A stretch of 64,000 nt of DNA. It comes from Pirellula sp. (GTDB lineage: Bacteria; Planctomycetota; Planctomycetia; Pirellulales; PNKZ01). The first letter of the stretch is position 1. Every line of letters begins with the position of its first letter. A program made the translations under genes and the position numbers. This document shows positions 44,918 to 53,072 of this stretch, in pieces. The stretch spans positions 62,001-126,000 of the forward strand of contig PNKZ01000007.1 in NCBI GenBank assembly GCA_013822735.1. The letters are read 5' to 3'. Under the pieces are notes generated by a model. That model saw nothing but the letters and a program-made list of their open reading frames with translations, searched no databases and was not told the DNA's origin.

Positions 44918-45292
44918 CTCAATTTTCTTTTGCCGGAGCCCCTCTGATAGGAATGCTTCCGGCCCCTGGCCGCTTGGCTTGGTCCGGCGGCCGTGCCCGT
45001 TCGGCTGTTCCGGGTCCGACGGGGCATTCTCGGCGCGACCCTTCGGTAAGCGTCCTAGGTTCGGCGACCCCGTTTCATCGCGGAAAACCTTTGCCGCACG
45101 CTCCTCGCGCAATCGTCATCGGCCACTCGCATAGCAGCCGTAAAACGGGTATAGTTTTCTCTTTCGAAAACTTGCAAACCTTGTCGGCGTAAGCGCCGAT
45201 CGTTCGCGGCTTCTGGCCCGGCGATTGCGCGGCAGACAAGGAAATTACTTCGCCATTTACGTTTTACCGCAGCCCTTTTAGTACGGTCCACC
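44918..45292. other. Region between tRNA-Gly and tig
   Basis: 375 bp without a recognisable gene. It is presumably the tRNA trailer and the tig leader. I found no strong intrinsic terminator or convincing consensus promoter. Confidence 0.5.
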
Positions 45293-46798
45293 ATGTCGAA
45301 TCAGGAAGAAGCCGTCGCCTCCGAAGCAGGCGACGATACCCAACCGCAAAAGCTCGAGCTGCAAGTCCAGATCGACAAGAAGAGCGCTTGCGAACGTCAC
45401 ATCACGGTCGAAATCGGCCGCGAAAGCATTGAGCGCTATTTCGAAAATGCGTTGAAGGAACTGATGCCGAAGGCCGCCGTGCCGGGCTTCCGCCTGGGTC
45501 GCGCTCCGCGCAAGCTCGTCGAAACGCGCTTCCGCAAGGACGTGTCGGAACAGGTCAAAGGCTCGCTGCTCATGGACAGCCTGTCGCAAGTTTCGACCGA
45601 ACACGAACTCTCGCCGATCAGCGAGCCCGACTTCGATCCGCTCTCCGTCAACATTCCCGACGAAGGACCGATGAAGTTTGAGTTCGATATCGAAGTCCGT
45701 CCGGAGTTCGATCTTCCTAACTGGAAGGGTCTCGCGATTGATCGTCCGGTGCGCGAGTTCACCGACGCCGACGTCGACGTGCAACTCAAGAACCTGCTCG
45801 CCGGCCAAGGCCAACTCACACCGCACGACGGTCCTGCCGCCGCCGGCGACTTCGTCTCGCTGAAGATCACCGCCAAGTCGGGCGACGAAGTGCTCAGCGA
45901 AACGACGCACGAAGGCGTTTGCGTTCGCAAGACGCTGTCGTTCCACGACGCCACGCTCGAAGGCTTTGAAAAGCTGATCGTCGGCGCGAAGGCGGGCGAC
46001 AAGCGAACGGCCGAAGTCGAAATCAGCGAAAACGCCGCGAACGAAGCGTTTCGCGGCAAGAAGGTTTCCCTCGAATTTGAAGTCTTGGACGTCAAGAAGC
46101 TCGAGCTTCCGGAAATGACGCCGGAGTTTCTGCAGAGCGTCGGCGGCTTCGAATCGGAAGCCGACATGCGCGACACCGTTCGCAAGGCGCTCGAGCGCCG
46201 CTTGAAGTACCATCAGCAGCAACAGGCCCGCAAGCAGATCCTCGGCGCGCTCACCGTGGCGGCCAATTGGGACCTGCCGCCGGAACTGCTGAAGCGTCAG
46301 GCCGGTCGCGAATTCGAACGGAGCGTCTTGGAGCTGCGCCGCAGCGGCTTCAACGAAGCCGAAATTCGGGCTCACGGCAACCAGCTCATGCAAAACAGCC
46401 GCGAGAGCACGGCGAAGAGCTTGAAGGAGCACTTCGTACTGGAACGCATCGCCGAGCAAGAGAAGATCGAGGCCGTGGCGTCCGACTACGAAGACGAAGT
46501 CGCGCTGATCGCCGAACAGAGCGGCGAAAGCGTTCGTCGGGTTCGGGCCCAGATTGAAAAGCGCGGCATGATGGACACTCTCCACAACCAGATCATCGAG
46601 CGCAAGGCGATCGACCAAATTCTGGCCGACGCCAAGTTTAAGGACACGCCGTACTCGTTAGAGCTACCGACGACGGAAGCCATCGACATGGCCGTCGCCG
46701 GCGGAACTCCCGCTTCGGATATCCCGGAAGCGGAAAACGCCGGGGAAAGCCCGTATAAGCACGGCGGCGAAACCACGACCACGACCAAGCAATCGTAG
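45293..46798 (+). CDS. tig: Trigger factor
   Basis: A 501-residue ribosome-associated chaperone with peptidyl-prolyl isomerase activity. The ribosome-binding domain contains the signature PGFRLGRAPRKLVETRF (about residues 64-80; F-R-x-G-x-x-P motif). The PPIase domain follows (about 165-255, GDFVSLKITAKSGDEVL), then a long helical C-terminal domain. The last about 45 residues are an extra Ala/Thr/Glu tail. It starts a same-strand group with two clpP genes, as in many bacteria, though the usual clpX is not seen. Confidence 0.95.
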   Translation: MSNQEEAVASEAGDDTQPQKLELQVQIDKKSACERHITVEIGRESIERYFENALKELMPKAAVPGFRLGRAPRKLVETRFRKDVSEQVKGSLLMDSLSQVSTEHELSPISEPDFDPLSVNIPDEGPMKFEFDIEVRPEFDLPNWKGLAIDRPVREFTDADVDVQLKNLLAGQGQLTPHDGPAAAGDFVSLKITAKSGDEVLSETTHEGVCVRKTLSFHDATLEGFEKLIVGAKAGDKRTAEVEISENAANEAFRGKKVSLEFEVLDVKKLELPEMTPEFLQSVGGFESEADMRDTVRKALERRLKYHQQQQARKQILGALTVAANWDLPPELLKRQAGREFERSVLELRRSGFNEAEIRAHGNQLMQNSRESTAKSLKEHFVLERIAEQEKIEAVASDYEDEVALIAEQSGESVRRVRAQIEKRGMMDTLHNQIIERKAIDQILADAKFKDTPYSLELPTTEAIDMAVAGGTPASDIPEAENAGESPYKHGGETTTTTKQS

Positions 46799-46841
46799 CT
46801 TTCCGATGTACCGGGCTCTCGCAGCCCAACTGTCTCAGGCA

Positions 46842-46870
46842 AGCGTCGCGGCGTCACCCGCCGCGACGCT
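46842..46870. terminator. Hairpin in the tig-clpP1 gap
   Basis: agcgtcgcggcg (46842-46853) pairs perfectly with cgccgcgacgct (46859-46870), 5-nt loop, 43 bp after tig. No T-tract follows. The rest of the 316-bp gap has no other feature. It may separate tig from clpP transcription. Confidence 0.5.
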
Positions 46871-47114
46871 CCCTTGCCCGCCGCGCTAGGATACTAGTGC
46901 GGTGACCGTAGCGGGGCGCGGGACGACGGGTCGCCCCCAAAGGGGAATCTCGGCTTTTCGCATCGTCGAAAGTCGCTTAAGCTTGGCCTCTTTGAGGGAC
47001 GGAGTCGCGACGAGTTCGGGCTGTGCCGATAGGTTCGGTGCCCGTTGAGTTTGGCCGGTCGAGTCGGCAGTGTAACGACGAGTCGTGAGTGAAACGACGC
47101 AAAAAGGATGCTTC

Positions 47115-47798
47115 ATGCGCAACAGCTTTGTGCCTAATCCGTTTGGTCCCCTCTGGGACGAAATCAGCGGCGAACGCCGCGGCGTGCGTGGTCCGGTGGA
47201 TCCGCAAGCCAACAACTCGTATCAGCGTCAGCGTCAGCTCACCCTCGGCGACTTGTTGCTGGAAAACCGGATCATCTTCCTCCAGGGAGAGATTTACGAC
47301 GGCAACGCGAACGAAATCGTGATGAAGCTGCTGTATTTGCAGAGCGAAAATCGCCGCAAAGACATTCACCTTTACATAAATTCGCCGGGCGGCAGCGTCA
47401 CCGCCACCATGGCGATGTACGACACCATGCAAATGGTGACCTGTCCCGTGGCAACCTACTGCGTCGGCCTCGCGGCCAGCGGCGGCGCCGTGTTGCTCGC
47501 CGGCGGCACCAAGGGCAAGCGGTACGCGTTGCCGCACGCCAAGATGATGATCCATCAGCCTGCCGGCCAAGTCGGCGGCCAAGTGACGGACATCGAAATC
47601 CAAGCCAACGAAATCATGAAGACGCGCGAAGACCTGAACAAGGTCCTCGCCTCGCACACCGGGCAGCCGGTCGAAAAAATCGCTCGCGACGTCGATCGCG
47701 ACTTCTACCTCAACGCCCAAGAAGCCAAGGACTACGGCTTGGTCGACGACGTCCTGTTGAAGCCGCCGGTAGATCCGGAAGCTGACGACAAAGATTAA
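47115..47798 (+). CDS. clpP: ATP-dependent Clp protease proteolytic subunit, first copy (divergent)
   Basis: A 227-residue serine peptidase of the ClpP family; it forms barrel complexes fed by Clp ATPases. Catalytic residues appear intact: Ser in [17 protein letters not shown] (about residue 121), His in MMIHQPAG and Asp in [19 protein letters not shown]. The usual GQAASMGA box is changed to GLAASGGA, and a 40-residue N-terminal extension ([18 protein letters not shown]...) precedes the core. ATG 47115 is chosen (AAAAAGGA 6 nt upstream). Paired with a more typical ClpP 129 bp downstream, it may form mixed rings, as in other bacteria with two ClpPs; that is inferred. Confidence 0.93.
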   Translation: MRNSFVPNPFGPLWDEISGERRGVRGPVDPQANNSYQRQRQLTLGDLLLENRIIFLQGEIYDGNANEIVMKLLYLQSENRRKDIHLYINSPGGSVTATMAMYDTMQMVTCPVATYCVGLAASGGAVLLAGGTKGKRYALPHAKMMIHQPAGQVGGQVTDIEIQANEIMKTREDLNKVLASHTGQPVEKIARDVDRDFYLNAQEAKDYGLVDDVLLKPPVDPEADDKD

Positions 47799-47927
47799 TC
47801 ACGCGGCGCCGTCGGGGGTTCGAACCTTCGAATTCGTTTCGACCGTCGGACGTTTCGCTCGCCACCAAGTTTCAGGCTTACCACACAGCACGCAACGCGG
47901 CAGATCGACCGCAGGAGTTAGTGTCCG

Positions 47928-48536
47928 ATGCCCTTGATTCCTTATGTCATTGAGAAGAGCGGCCGCGAAGAGCGGGCGATGGACATCTACAGCCGGCTCC
48001 TGAAAGACCGCATCGTCTTTCTCGGGACGCAGGTCAACGACGAAGTGGCCAACGCCATCGTCGCGCAATTGCTCTTTCTGCAATCCGACGACCCGAAGGC
48101 CGACATCCACCTCTACATCAATTCGCCGGGCGGCAGCGTTACGGCAGGTCTGGCCATTTACGACACGATGCAATTCGTCACGTGCGACGTGGCCACCTAC
48201 TGCATCGGCCAGTGCGCTTCGATGGGCGCCGTGTTGTTGGCCGCCGGAGCCGCGGGCAAGCGCCACGCGTTACCGAACGCCCGCATCATGATCCATCAGC
48301 CGCTGGCGGGCATGGAAGGCACGGCGGAAGAAATCCTGATTCACGTCAAGGAATTCCGGAAGATCAAGGAAAAGCTCAACAAGATCCTGCTCAAGCACAC
48401 CGGCCACGCGCTGGAAAAGATCGAGCAAGACACCGAACGCGACAACTTCATGTCGTCCGAAGAAGCGATGGGCTACAAGCTGATCGACAAGGTCATCGAT
48501 CACATGGCCATGCCGGTCGCCACAAGCCAAAGTTAA
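47928..48536 (+). CDS. clpP: ATP-dependent Clp protease proteolytic subunit, second copy
   Basis: A 202-residue typical ClpP: N-terminal [33 protein letters not shown], Ser box [22 protein letters not shown] (Ser about residue 100), His in IMIHQPLAG and Asp in [25 protein letters not shown]. No propeptide beyond the first residues. It follows the divergent clpP copy by 129 bp on the same strand and is closed by a strong terminator. No clpX or clpA lies in the window. Confidence 0.96.
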   Translation: MPLIPYVIEKSGREERAMDIYSRLLKDRIVFLGTQVNDEVANAIVAQLLFLQSDDPKADIHLYINSPGGSVTAGLAIYDTMQFVTCDVATYCIGQCASMGAVLLAAGAAGKRHALPNARIMIHQPLAGMEGTAEEILIHVKEFRKIKEKLNKILLKHTGHALEKIEQDTERDNFMSSEEAMGYKLIDKVIDHMAMPVATSQS

Positions 48537-48570
48537 ATAGCCGGCTTCCAACATGCCGAACTGAAATCAA

Positions 48571-48604
48571 GCGGCGGGGCGAGTCCCCGCCGCTTTTCTT
48601 TTTC
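48571..48604 (+). terminator. Intrinsic terminator after clpP2
   Basis: gcggcgggg (48571-48579) pairs with ccccgccgc (48585-48593) followed by ttttcttttt. It ends the tig-clpP-clpP group. Confidence 0.9.
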
Positions 48605-48614
48605 GGGAGCGGTT

Positions 48615-49268
48615 TTAGAACCGCATCATTTCCTGGAAGCCTTGCGAGATCTCTTGCGGGCGCGAGTAGGCCAACCAGCCCATGCGGCCGATGATTCCCA
48701 GCGCGGCCATCAAGACGCCGAAGCCCCAGATGCTCGGCGTCGTCTCCACCGACTCGCGCAACCGGCCGCGTAGCGTACGTTCCAGGCTGCGCCAGCCGGC
48801 GTAGCTTTGCGGCGTCGCCGTCGCAATCAGCGACACGTTTTTCACGGTCGGATGCTCTTCCAGAAAGCATTCCACGTGCAACTTCGGCAGTGCGACACTG
48901 CCGCCGGCCCAACGGGCGTCCGGATCCAAGTCGTCGACCGCGTCGGCCAATGCCGGCCGAAGCTGATCGAGGGTAACGTTGTAGACGACGATCCGCGGAG
49001 CAGTCAGCAGCACGCCGAGCGTCAGCAGCAGGCAGTACAACACCGCCACGAACACCCAGACATATCCCATGATCTCCGCGGGCATCTGCGGCAGCAGTAG
49101 TTCGATCGGGCCGACGAAGAGCAGCCCGGAAACGCCGAGTCCCAAGAAGGCGAGATCGCGCGAACCGCCGACGACGACCGGTCGGCGGCGGAAATTCATC
49201 AGCGCCACGGCGATCATGTAGATCGCCAGCGGGGTCAGGGCCACGCAAAGTCGAAACGGTTCCATCAT
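48615..49268 (-). CDS. Small polytopic membrane protein of unknown function
   Basis: A 217-residue protein with four hydrophobic segments: residues about 7-26 (LCVALTPLAIYMIAVALMNF), 40-62 (DLAFLGLGVSGLLFVGPIELLL), 68-92 (IMGYVWVFVAVLYCLLLTLGVLL) and about 183-203 near the C-terminus. The loop of about 85 residues between the third and fourth is soluble. No family recognised. It is convergent with the clpP group. Confidence 0.65.
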   Translation of the reverse strand: MMEPFRLCVALTPLAIYMIAVALMNFRRRPVVVGGSRDLAFLGLGVSGLLFVGPIELLLPQMPAEIMGYVWVFVAVLYCLLLTLGVLLTAPRIVVYNVTLDQLRPALADAVDDLDPDARWAGGSVALPKLHVECFLEEHPTVKNVSLIATATPQSYAGWRSLERTLRGRLRESVETTPSIWGFGVLMAALGIIGRMGWLAYSRPQEISQGFQEMMRF

Positions 49269-49409
49269 GGAATCAATTACCCGAGCTACCCGAGCCGCAG
49301 CGCCGACCCTTCGGATCGACTTCGCTCTAGTGTACGAACTACCGTTTCAAACGGTCAATGAGCGGCGGACGTCGTAAACGCGGCCTTGGGACCGATTTCC
49401 CGCCGTACC

Positions 49410-49841
49410 CTACAATCCCGGCCCCATACGGCTCCGCGCGGTGTCCTCTTCGGGCGACTTATGCCACGCCCGCAACTCGGCGCGCTTCTGGGCGATGTCG
49501 GCGAGATTGCGTTGGGTCTGCTCCGACCAATGCAGACGGACGCTGAAGAGATCGTAGGCGGCGATACAGAGCAACAGCAACGTCACGCACATCGCGGCCG
49601 TCCAACTTCCGACAAACAAGAGCGGTCGTTGATTAGGCGCCACCCAACCGCCGATCCCCATCAGAATGCCGAGCAGGCAGATCAACACGGCAATGCGCAC
49701 CCGTCGACGAATGCGCCGGCGCAAGAAGGCCTGATCTTCCGGAAAGGCCGAATCGAGCTGCCCGGCCGCGCGCGACTCGTACCAGAACAGCACGCCGCCG
49801 AGAACTTCGAGAATGCCGGCAATAACAAGCGCCGCCGTCAT
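49410..49841 (-). CDS. Small membrane protein of unknown function
   Basis: A 143-residue protein with three hydrophobic segments (MTAALVIAGILEVLGGVLFWYES; RIAVLICLLGILMGIGGWV; LLFVGSWTAAMCVTLLLLCIAAYDLF) and a helical charged C-terminus. The open frame extends upstream, but ATG 49841 gives an N-terminal membrane segment and leaves the upstream peptidase stop clear. It follows the M28 peptidase by 53 bp; co-transcription is likely. Function unknown. Confidence 0.6.
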   Translation of the reverse strand: MTAALVIAGILEVLGGVLFWYESRAAGQLDSAFPEDQAFLRRRIRRRVRIAVLICLLGILMGIGGWVAPNQRPLLFVGSWTAAMCVTLLLLCIAAYDLFSVRLHWSEQTQRNLADIAQKRAELRAWHKSPEEDTARSRMGPGL

Positions 49842-49894
49842 GACGTGCCGCCGAGAGGGTGCGAACGTTGCGAAGCAATTTGGGCAAACGCGGC

Positions 49895-50887
49895 CTATCG
49901 CAACAGCGACACGCGCAGCCACTCATGCACGACCTTGCCGACTTTCTCCAAGCTGTCGGCCGAGCAATTCGTCGGAACGTCTTGCTCGGTGTGCCAGTAG
50001 GGATAGTCGAAGTCGATGATATCGCACGTGGGAATTCGTGCAATCTCGTTGAGCGGAAGATGATCGTCGCGAACATTAGGCCCCAACGCCGCTTCGAATT
50101 CACGCACTCCGATCCGTGCCGCCGCGGCCCAAACGTCCCCCACCACCGCTCGCGCGTATTGCAAGCTGTTTTGCTCCTGACGAATGATGAGCCGTGCGTC
50201 CCCCACCATGTCGAGCAATACTCCTTGGCGGTAGCGATGCTGCGGGGGCTGGTTTCGATAAGTTTGCGCGAAGTACTCCGAGCCGAGGAAATAACGATCG
50301 CGGTTCTCGTCGTAAACGAGTTCTTCGCCGTCGAATAGTACGAAATCGACCCCCTTGCGGCTCTTCATGGCGCCGACGTGTTTGCCCAGTTCCATCAACA
50401 CGGCCGCACCGCTGGCGCCGTCGTTGGCGCCCGTGAATATGCCGCGAGGATTCGTCGGGTCGCGATCCGGGAACGGTCGCGTATCGTAGTGGGCGCACAG
50501 CAGATAGCGCTCGCGCGACGCCGGGTTCCAAACGACAATCAGGTTCGTAAGTTCCACGGCGGAACCGTCGAGCGGATGGCGAACCTTAAACGTTTGCCGC
50601 TCGACTTTGGCCCCGAGCGCCGTGAAATGCTTTTCGAGCATTTCTTGTTGTTTGCGCATGCCGTCGGAGCCGCTAATCCGTTGCCCGAGCTTGCAGATGT
50701 CTTCGAGGTACGTGTACGCCGCTTTGCCGTCGAACGGAATGGCGGCGTATCGCGGCGCGGCCGCCGCTTCGTCTTCTTGTTTCGGCGTCTCGCGTCGCGG
50801 TCCAATAAACCCGATCGCCGCCAAACCGGCGAGGCAAAGCACCGGCACCAGCAGCGCGAACCAACGCGACCCGAAGATTCTGTTCAT
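49895..50887 (-). CDS. M28-family peptidase/glutaminyl-peptide cyclotransferase-like protein
   Basis: A 330-residue protein with one N-terminal hydrophobic segment (WFALLVPVLCLAGLAAIGFI), probably an anchor or signal. The M28 core has metal ligands in CAHYDTRPF, GANDGASGAAVLMELGK and VLFDGEELVYDE, plus GVLLDMVGDARL and a late YWHTEQDVPTNCS. Sequence style and spacing resemble glutaminyl cyclotransferases, which convert N-terminal Gln to pyroglutamate, more than aminopeptidases; the reaction is not certain. Exported to the periplasm or surface. Confidence 0.85.
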   Translation of the reverse strand: MNRIFGSRWFALLVPVLCLAGLAAIGFIGPRRETPKQEDEAAAAPRYAAIPFDGKAAYTYLEDICKLGQRISGSDGMRKQQEMLEKHFTALGAKVERQTFKVRHPLDGSAVELTNLIVVWNPASRERYLLCAHYDTRPFPDRDPTNPRGIFTGANDGASGAAVLMELGKHVGAMKSRKGVDFVLFDGEELVYDENRDRYFLGSEYFAQTYRNQPPQHRYRQGVLLDMVGDARLIIRQEQNSLQYARAVVGDVWAAAARIGVREFEAALGPNVRDDHLPLNEIARIPTCDIIDFDYPYWHTEQDVPTNCSADSLEKVGKVVHEWLRVSLLR

Positions 50888-51053
50888 TACGACCGCGTGA
50901 GACTGTGTGACCGGGAGAAACGACGCCGCTCAGCTTCGTTTCATCTTAGAACCACGCATCCGCGACGGCGATAGCATGTGGCCCGATCGCAACGGCCTGA
51001 AATCAGCGCCCGGGAAGATGGGACGACGGGGCAAGGTCGTAAAATCAGAGATT

Positions 51054-51908
51054 TCAACCCTTTTCGGGACCGCTACTGACCCACGACAACGCATCCGCAT
51101 CAGCGAGCTTGCGTCCGAGCGTCATCCGTAGAAACGTTCGCTGCACGTCCAGACCGGCGCCACGCAGCACGTGGTCGAACGGCAAGGCGCCGGACTTCAC
51201 GTCGACAAACATTCGCATGCCGCGAGAACGGTGGAGCACATGCCGCAGCAGAGCCTCGGCAATCGACTCATTGGTCGCGGCCAGCGGTCCTAATTGCGTA
51301 GCGTGCTCCCCCGAGCGTTGCAGCGCAAATCCGACCGGGGCTCCCATACTTTCGGCGATCAGGCCGGGGGACGAAGCGTCTGCCAGCAAATGGGTTAAGA
51401 ACTCGCTGCGATCACATCCCGATGCCCGACGATCGAGTTCTGCCGTCGCCGACGAGTCGTCGGCACGGGATTCGCGCAACGTGGTGTCGGTCGGTAGATC
51501 CTTCGCTTCGGTCACCGCCACGTCTCCGTTCCATCGCTGCAACGCAAAATCGACCGCGAATCCAAACTTCTCGTACACGGGCCGGCCGAGGTCCGTCGCA
51601 TCCAAGCGGACGGTTTCCGCACCTCGTTCGCGGAGGTCGGCCAACGCTCGTTCGAGCAGTCGGGAGGCAAACCCGCGACCACGAAACGCCGGGTCGGTAA
51701 GGACCATGGCGATCCAAGCCACGGGGCCAAAGACACAGGTGGTAAGCGTCGCGACCACTTCTCCGTCGACCAGACCCGCATAGCAGCCGTTCGGCTCCAA
51801 CGCGACGGCGCGGCGCCAATCGGCTTCCGTCTGATTCCAGCCCGCCAATCGCTTGAGGCGCATCCCCGCGGGAATGTCGGCGAGAGCGAACGGGCGAATC
51901 GTGAACAT
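51054..51908 (-). CDS. GNAT N-acetyltransferase with YitH-like C-terminal domain
   Basis: A 284-residue cytoplasmic protein. The N-terminal GNAT domain (about 1-130) has VATLTTCVFGPVAWIAMVLTDPAFRGRGFASRLLERAL with the acetyl-CoA loop R-G-R-G-F-A. The second half fits the acetyltransferase-18/YitH-type domain, with a late DVKSGALPFDHVLRGAGLDVQRTFLRM. The substrate is unknown. ATG 51908 chosen; the longer frame runs into the dispersed repeat upstream. Confidence 0.85.
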   Translation of the reverse strand: MFTIRPFALADIPAGMRLKRLAGWNQTEADWRRAVALEPNGCYAGLVDGEVVATLTTCVFGPVAWIAMVLTDPAFRGRGFASRLLERALADLRERGAETVRLDATDLGRPVYEKFGFAVDFALQRWNGDVAVTEAKDLPTDTTLRESRADDSSATAELDRRASGCDRSEFLTHLLADASSPGLIAESMGAPVGFALQRSGEHATQLGPLAATNESIAEALLRHVLHRSRGMRMFVDVKSGALPFDHVLRGAGLDVQRTFLRMTLGRKLADADALSWVSSGPEKG

Positions 51909-51955
51909 GCTTTCCGGCCTTGGGAAGGGAGCGTGCTTTATGGGAGAACGTGGGG

Positions 51956-52063
51956 TGGCTGGGGCACAACGCAGTGATGCCCCAGTATTGTGCACGCTCA
52001 CCAAACTCTGGGGCATCGCACGTGCTCTGCCCCAGCCACCCGCGACGTGTCCTTGTTACCGTT
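51956..52063. repeat. Dispersed palindromic repeat, copy 2
   Basis: Starts tggctggggcacaac, then cagtgatgccccag, with an internal ctggggcatcgcac and a right end of ctgccccagccacccgcgacg followed by ttgttaccgt. It matches copy 1 at 38404-38511 (27 of the first 30 positions) in the same orientation. It lies between the GNAT gene and the WYL regulator. Confidence 0.75.
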
Positions 52064-52070
52064 ACCTATG

Positions 52071-53072
52071 CTAGCCGAGAGGTTGGGAATCGGCGGAGGT
52101 CGGCCCTTCGTGCTTCGCGAGCATATTACGAACCCGCCGAGCGATGAGCTCGCGTAAATCAGGGGGCTGCAGCACCTCGGCTTGATCGCCGTAGCCGAGA
52201 ATCCACCAAGAGATCTCGTGGATGCCGGAGACCGTGGCGTGAAACTCCAGTCGACCGTCGGCGAGCCAAACCAGTCGTTGCGTTTTGTGCCATAAGACCT
52301 CGGCGACGTTGCCGGCGACGAGCGCCTCGAACCGCACGACGATCTCACGATCGGGTCCGGACTCCGGAATGAGATGCCAGGCATTGCGCAGAAACCGATC
52401 CATGGTAAAGCGTGCCGGCGCTCGAAACGATTCTTCCAGCGGTTCCAGTCGATCGATTCTCATCAAATTAAAAAGGCGCGCCTCGCGATGTATGGACGAG
52501 CGGCCGACGACGTACCAACTGCGTCGGCTAAACAGCAGTTGGTAAGGCTGCAACTTCGTGACCATCGCCTGCTGCTCGCTCAAGCTGCGGTACGCGATGC
52601 GCACGGCCTGCCGATTCCGCACGGCCTCGAGTAGCTGCAAATAAACCGCCTCTTGCCCTTCGGCCCGGCTGGAGGAAGCCAAGCGAATTTGGACGGCGTC
52701 GGCCACTTCGCGGACGTAGGCGCGAAGCTTGGTCGGCAGATTGCTTTCGAGCTTCAGCGCCGCTTGACGGGCGGAACTCTGAAACGGCAAGCCGGATCGA
52801 TCGCCGAGCTCGTAACAGAGCACGAGCAGGGCGAGCGCTTCCTCCGGAGTGAAATTCGTCGGAGGGAGATAGAAGTTGATCGGGATCCGATGGCGTTGTT
52901 CCTGCTCGTCGTAAACGAGCGGCACGCCGGCCTCACGCAACGTCTCCAAATCGCGGAACACGGTCCGCTCGGAAACGCCCAGCTCTTGGCTAAGACCCGC
53001 CGCGTTCGCCCCGCGGCCCGACTGCAGTCGTCCGACTAATTCCAGCAGCCGTACGACCTTCCCGACCTTCAT
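52071..53072 (-). CDS. WYL-domain transcriptional regulator (YafY-like)
   Basis: A 333-residue regulator. A winged helix-turn-helix occupies residues about 5-60 (LVGRLQSGRGANAAGLSQELGVSERTVFRDLETLREAGVPLVYD), followed by the WYL domain (AVRIAYRSLSEQQAMVTKLQPYQLLFSRRSWYVVGRSSIH...FNLMRIDRLEPLEE) and a WCX extension. WYL domains bind small ligands or nucleic acids, and such regulators control diverse stress and DNA-related genes. The first 83 bp overlap the end of the TolC gene in another frame, suggesting translational coupling; the HTH begins so early that a later start is unlikely. Confidence 0.9.
   Translation of the reverse strand: MKVGKVVRLLELVGRLQSGRGANAAGLSQELGVSERTVFRDLETLREAGVPLVYDEQEQRHRIPINFYLPPTNFTPEEALALLVLCYELGDRSGLPFQSSARQAALKLESNLPTKLRAYVREVADAVQIRLASSSRAEGQEAVYLQLLEAVRNRQAVRIAYRSLSEQQAMVTKLQPYQLLFSRRSWYVVGRSSIHREARLFNLMRIDRLEPLEESFRAPARFTMDRFLRNAWHLIPESGPDREIVVRFEALVAGNVAEVLWHKTQRLVWLADGRLEFHATVSGIHEISWWILGYGDQAEVLQPPDLRELIARRVRNMLAKHEGPTSADSQPLG

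Noticed and set aside
45278-46618. 446-residue minus-strand ORF
   Set aside because: It is antisense to trigger factor, which has its full signature motifs. The frame is a mirror product of GC-rich coding.
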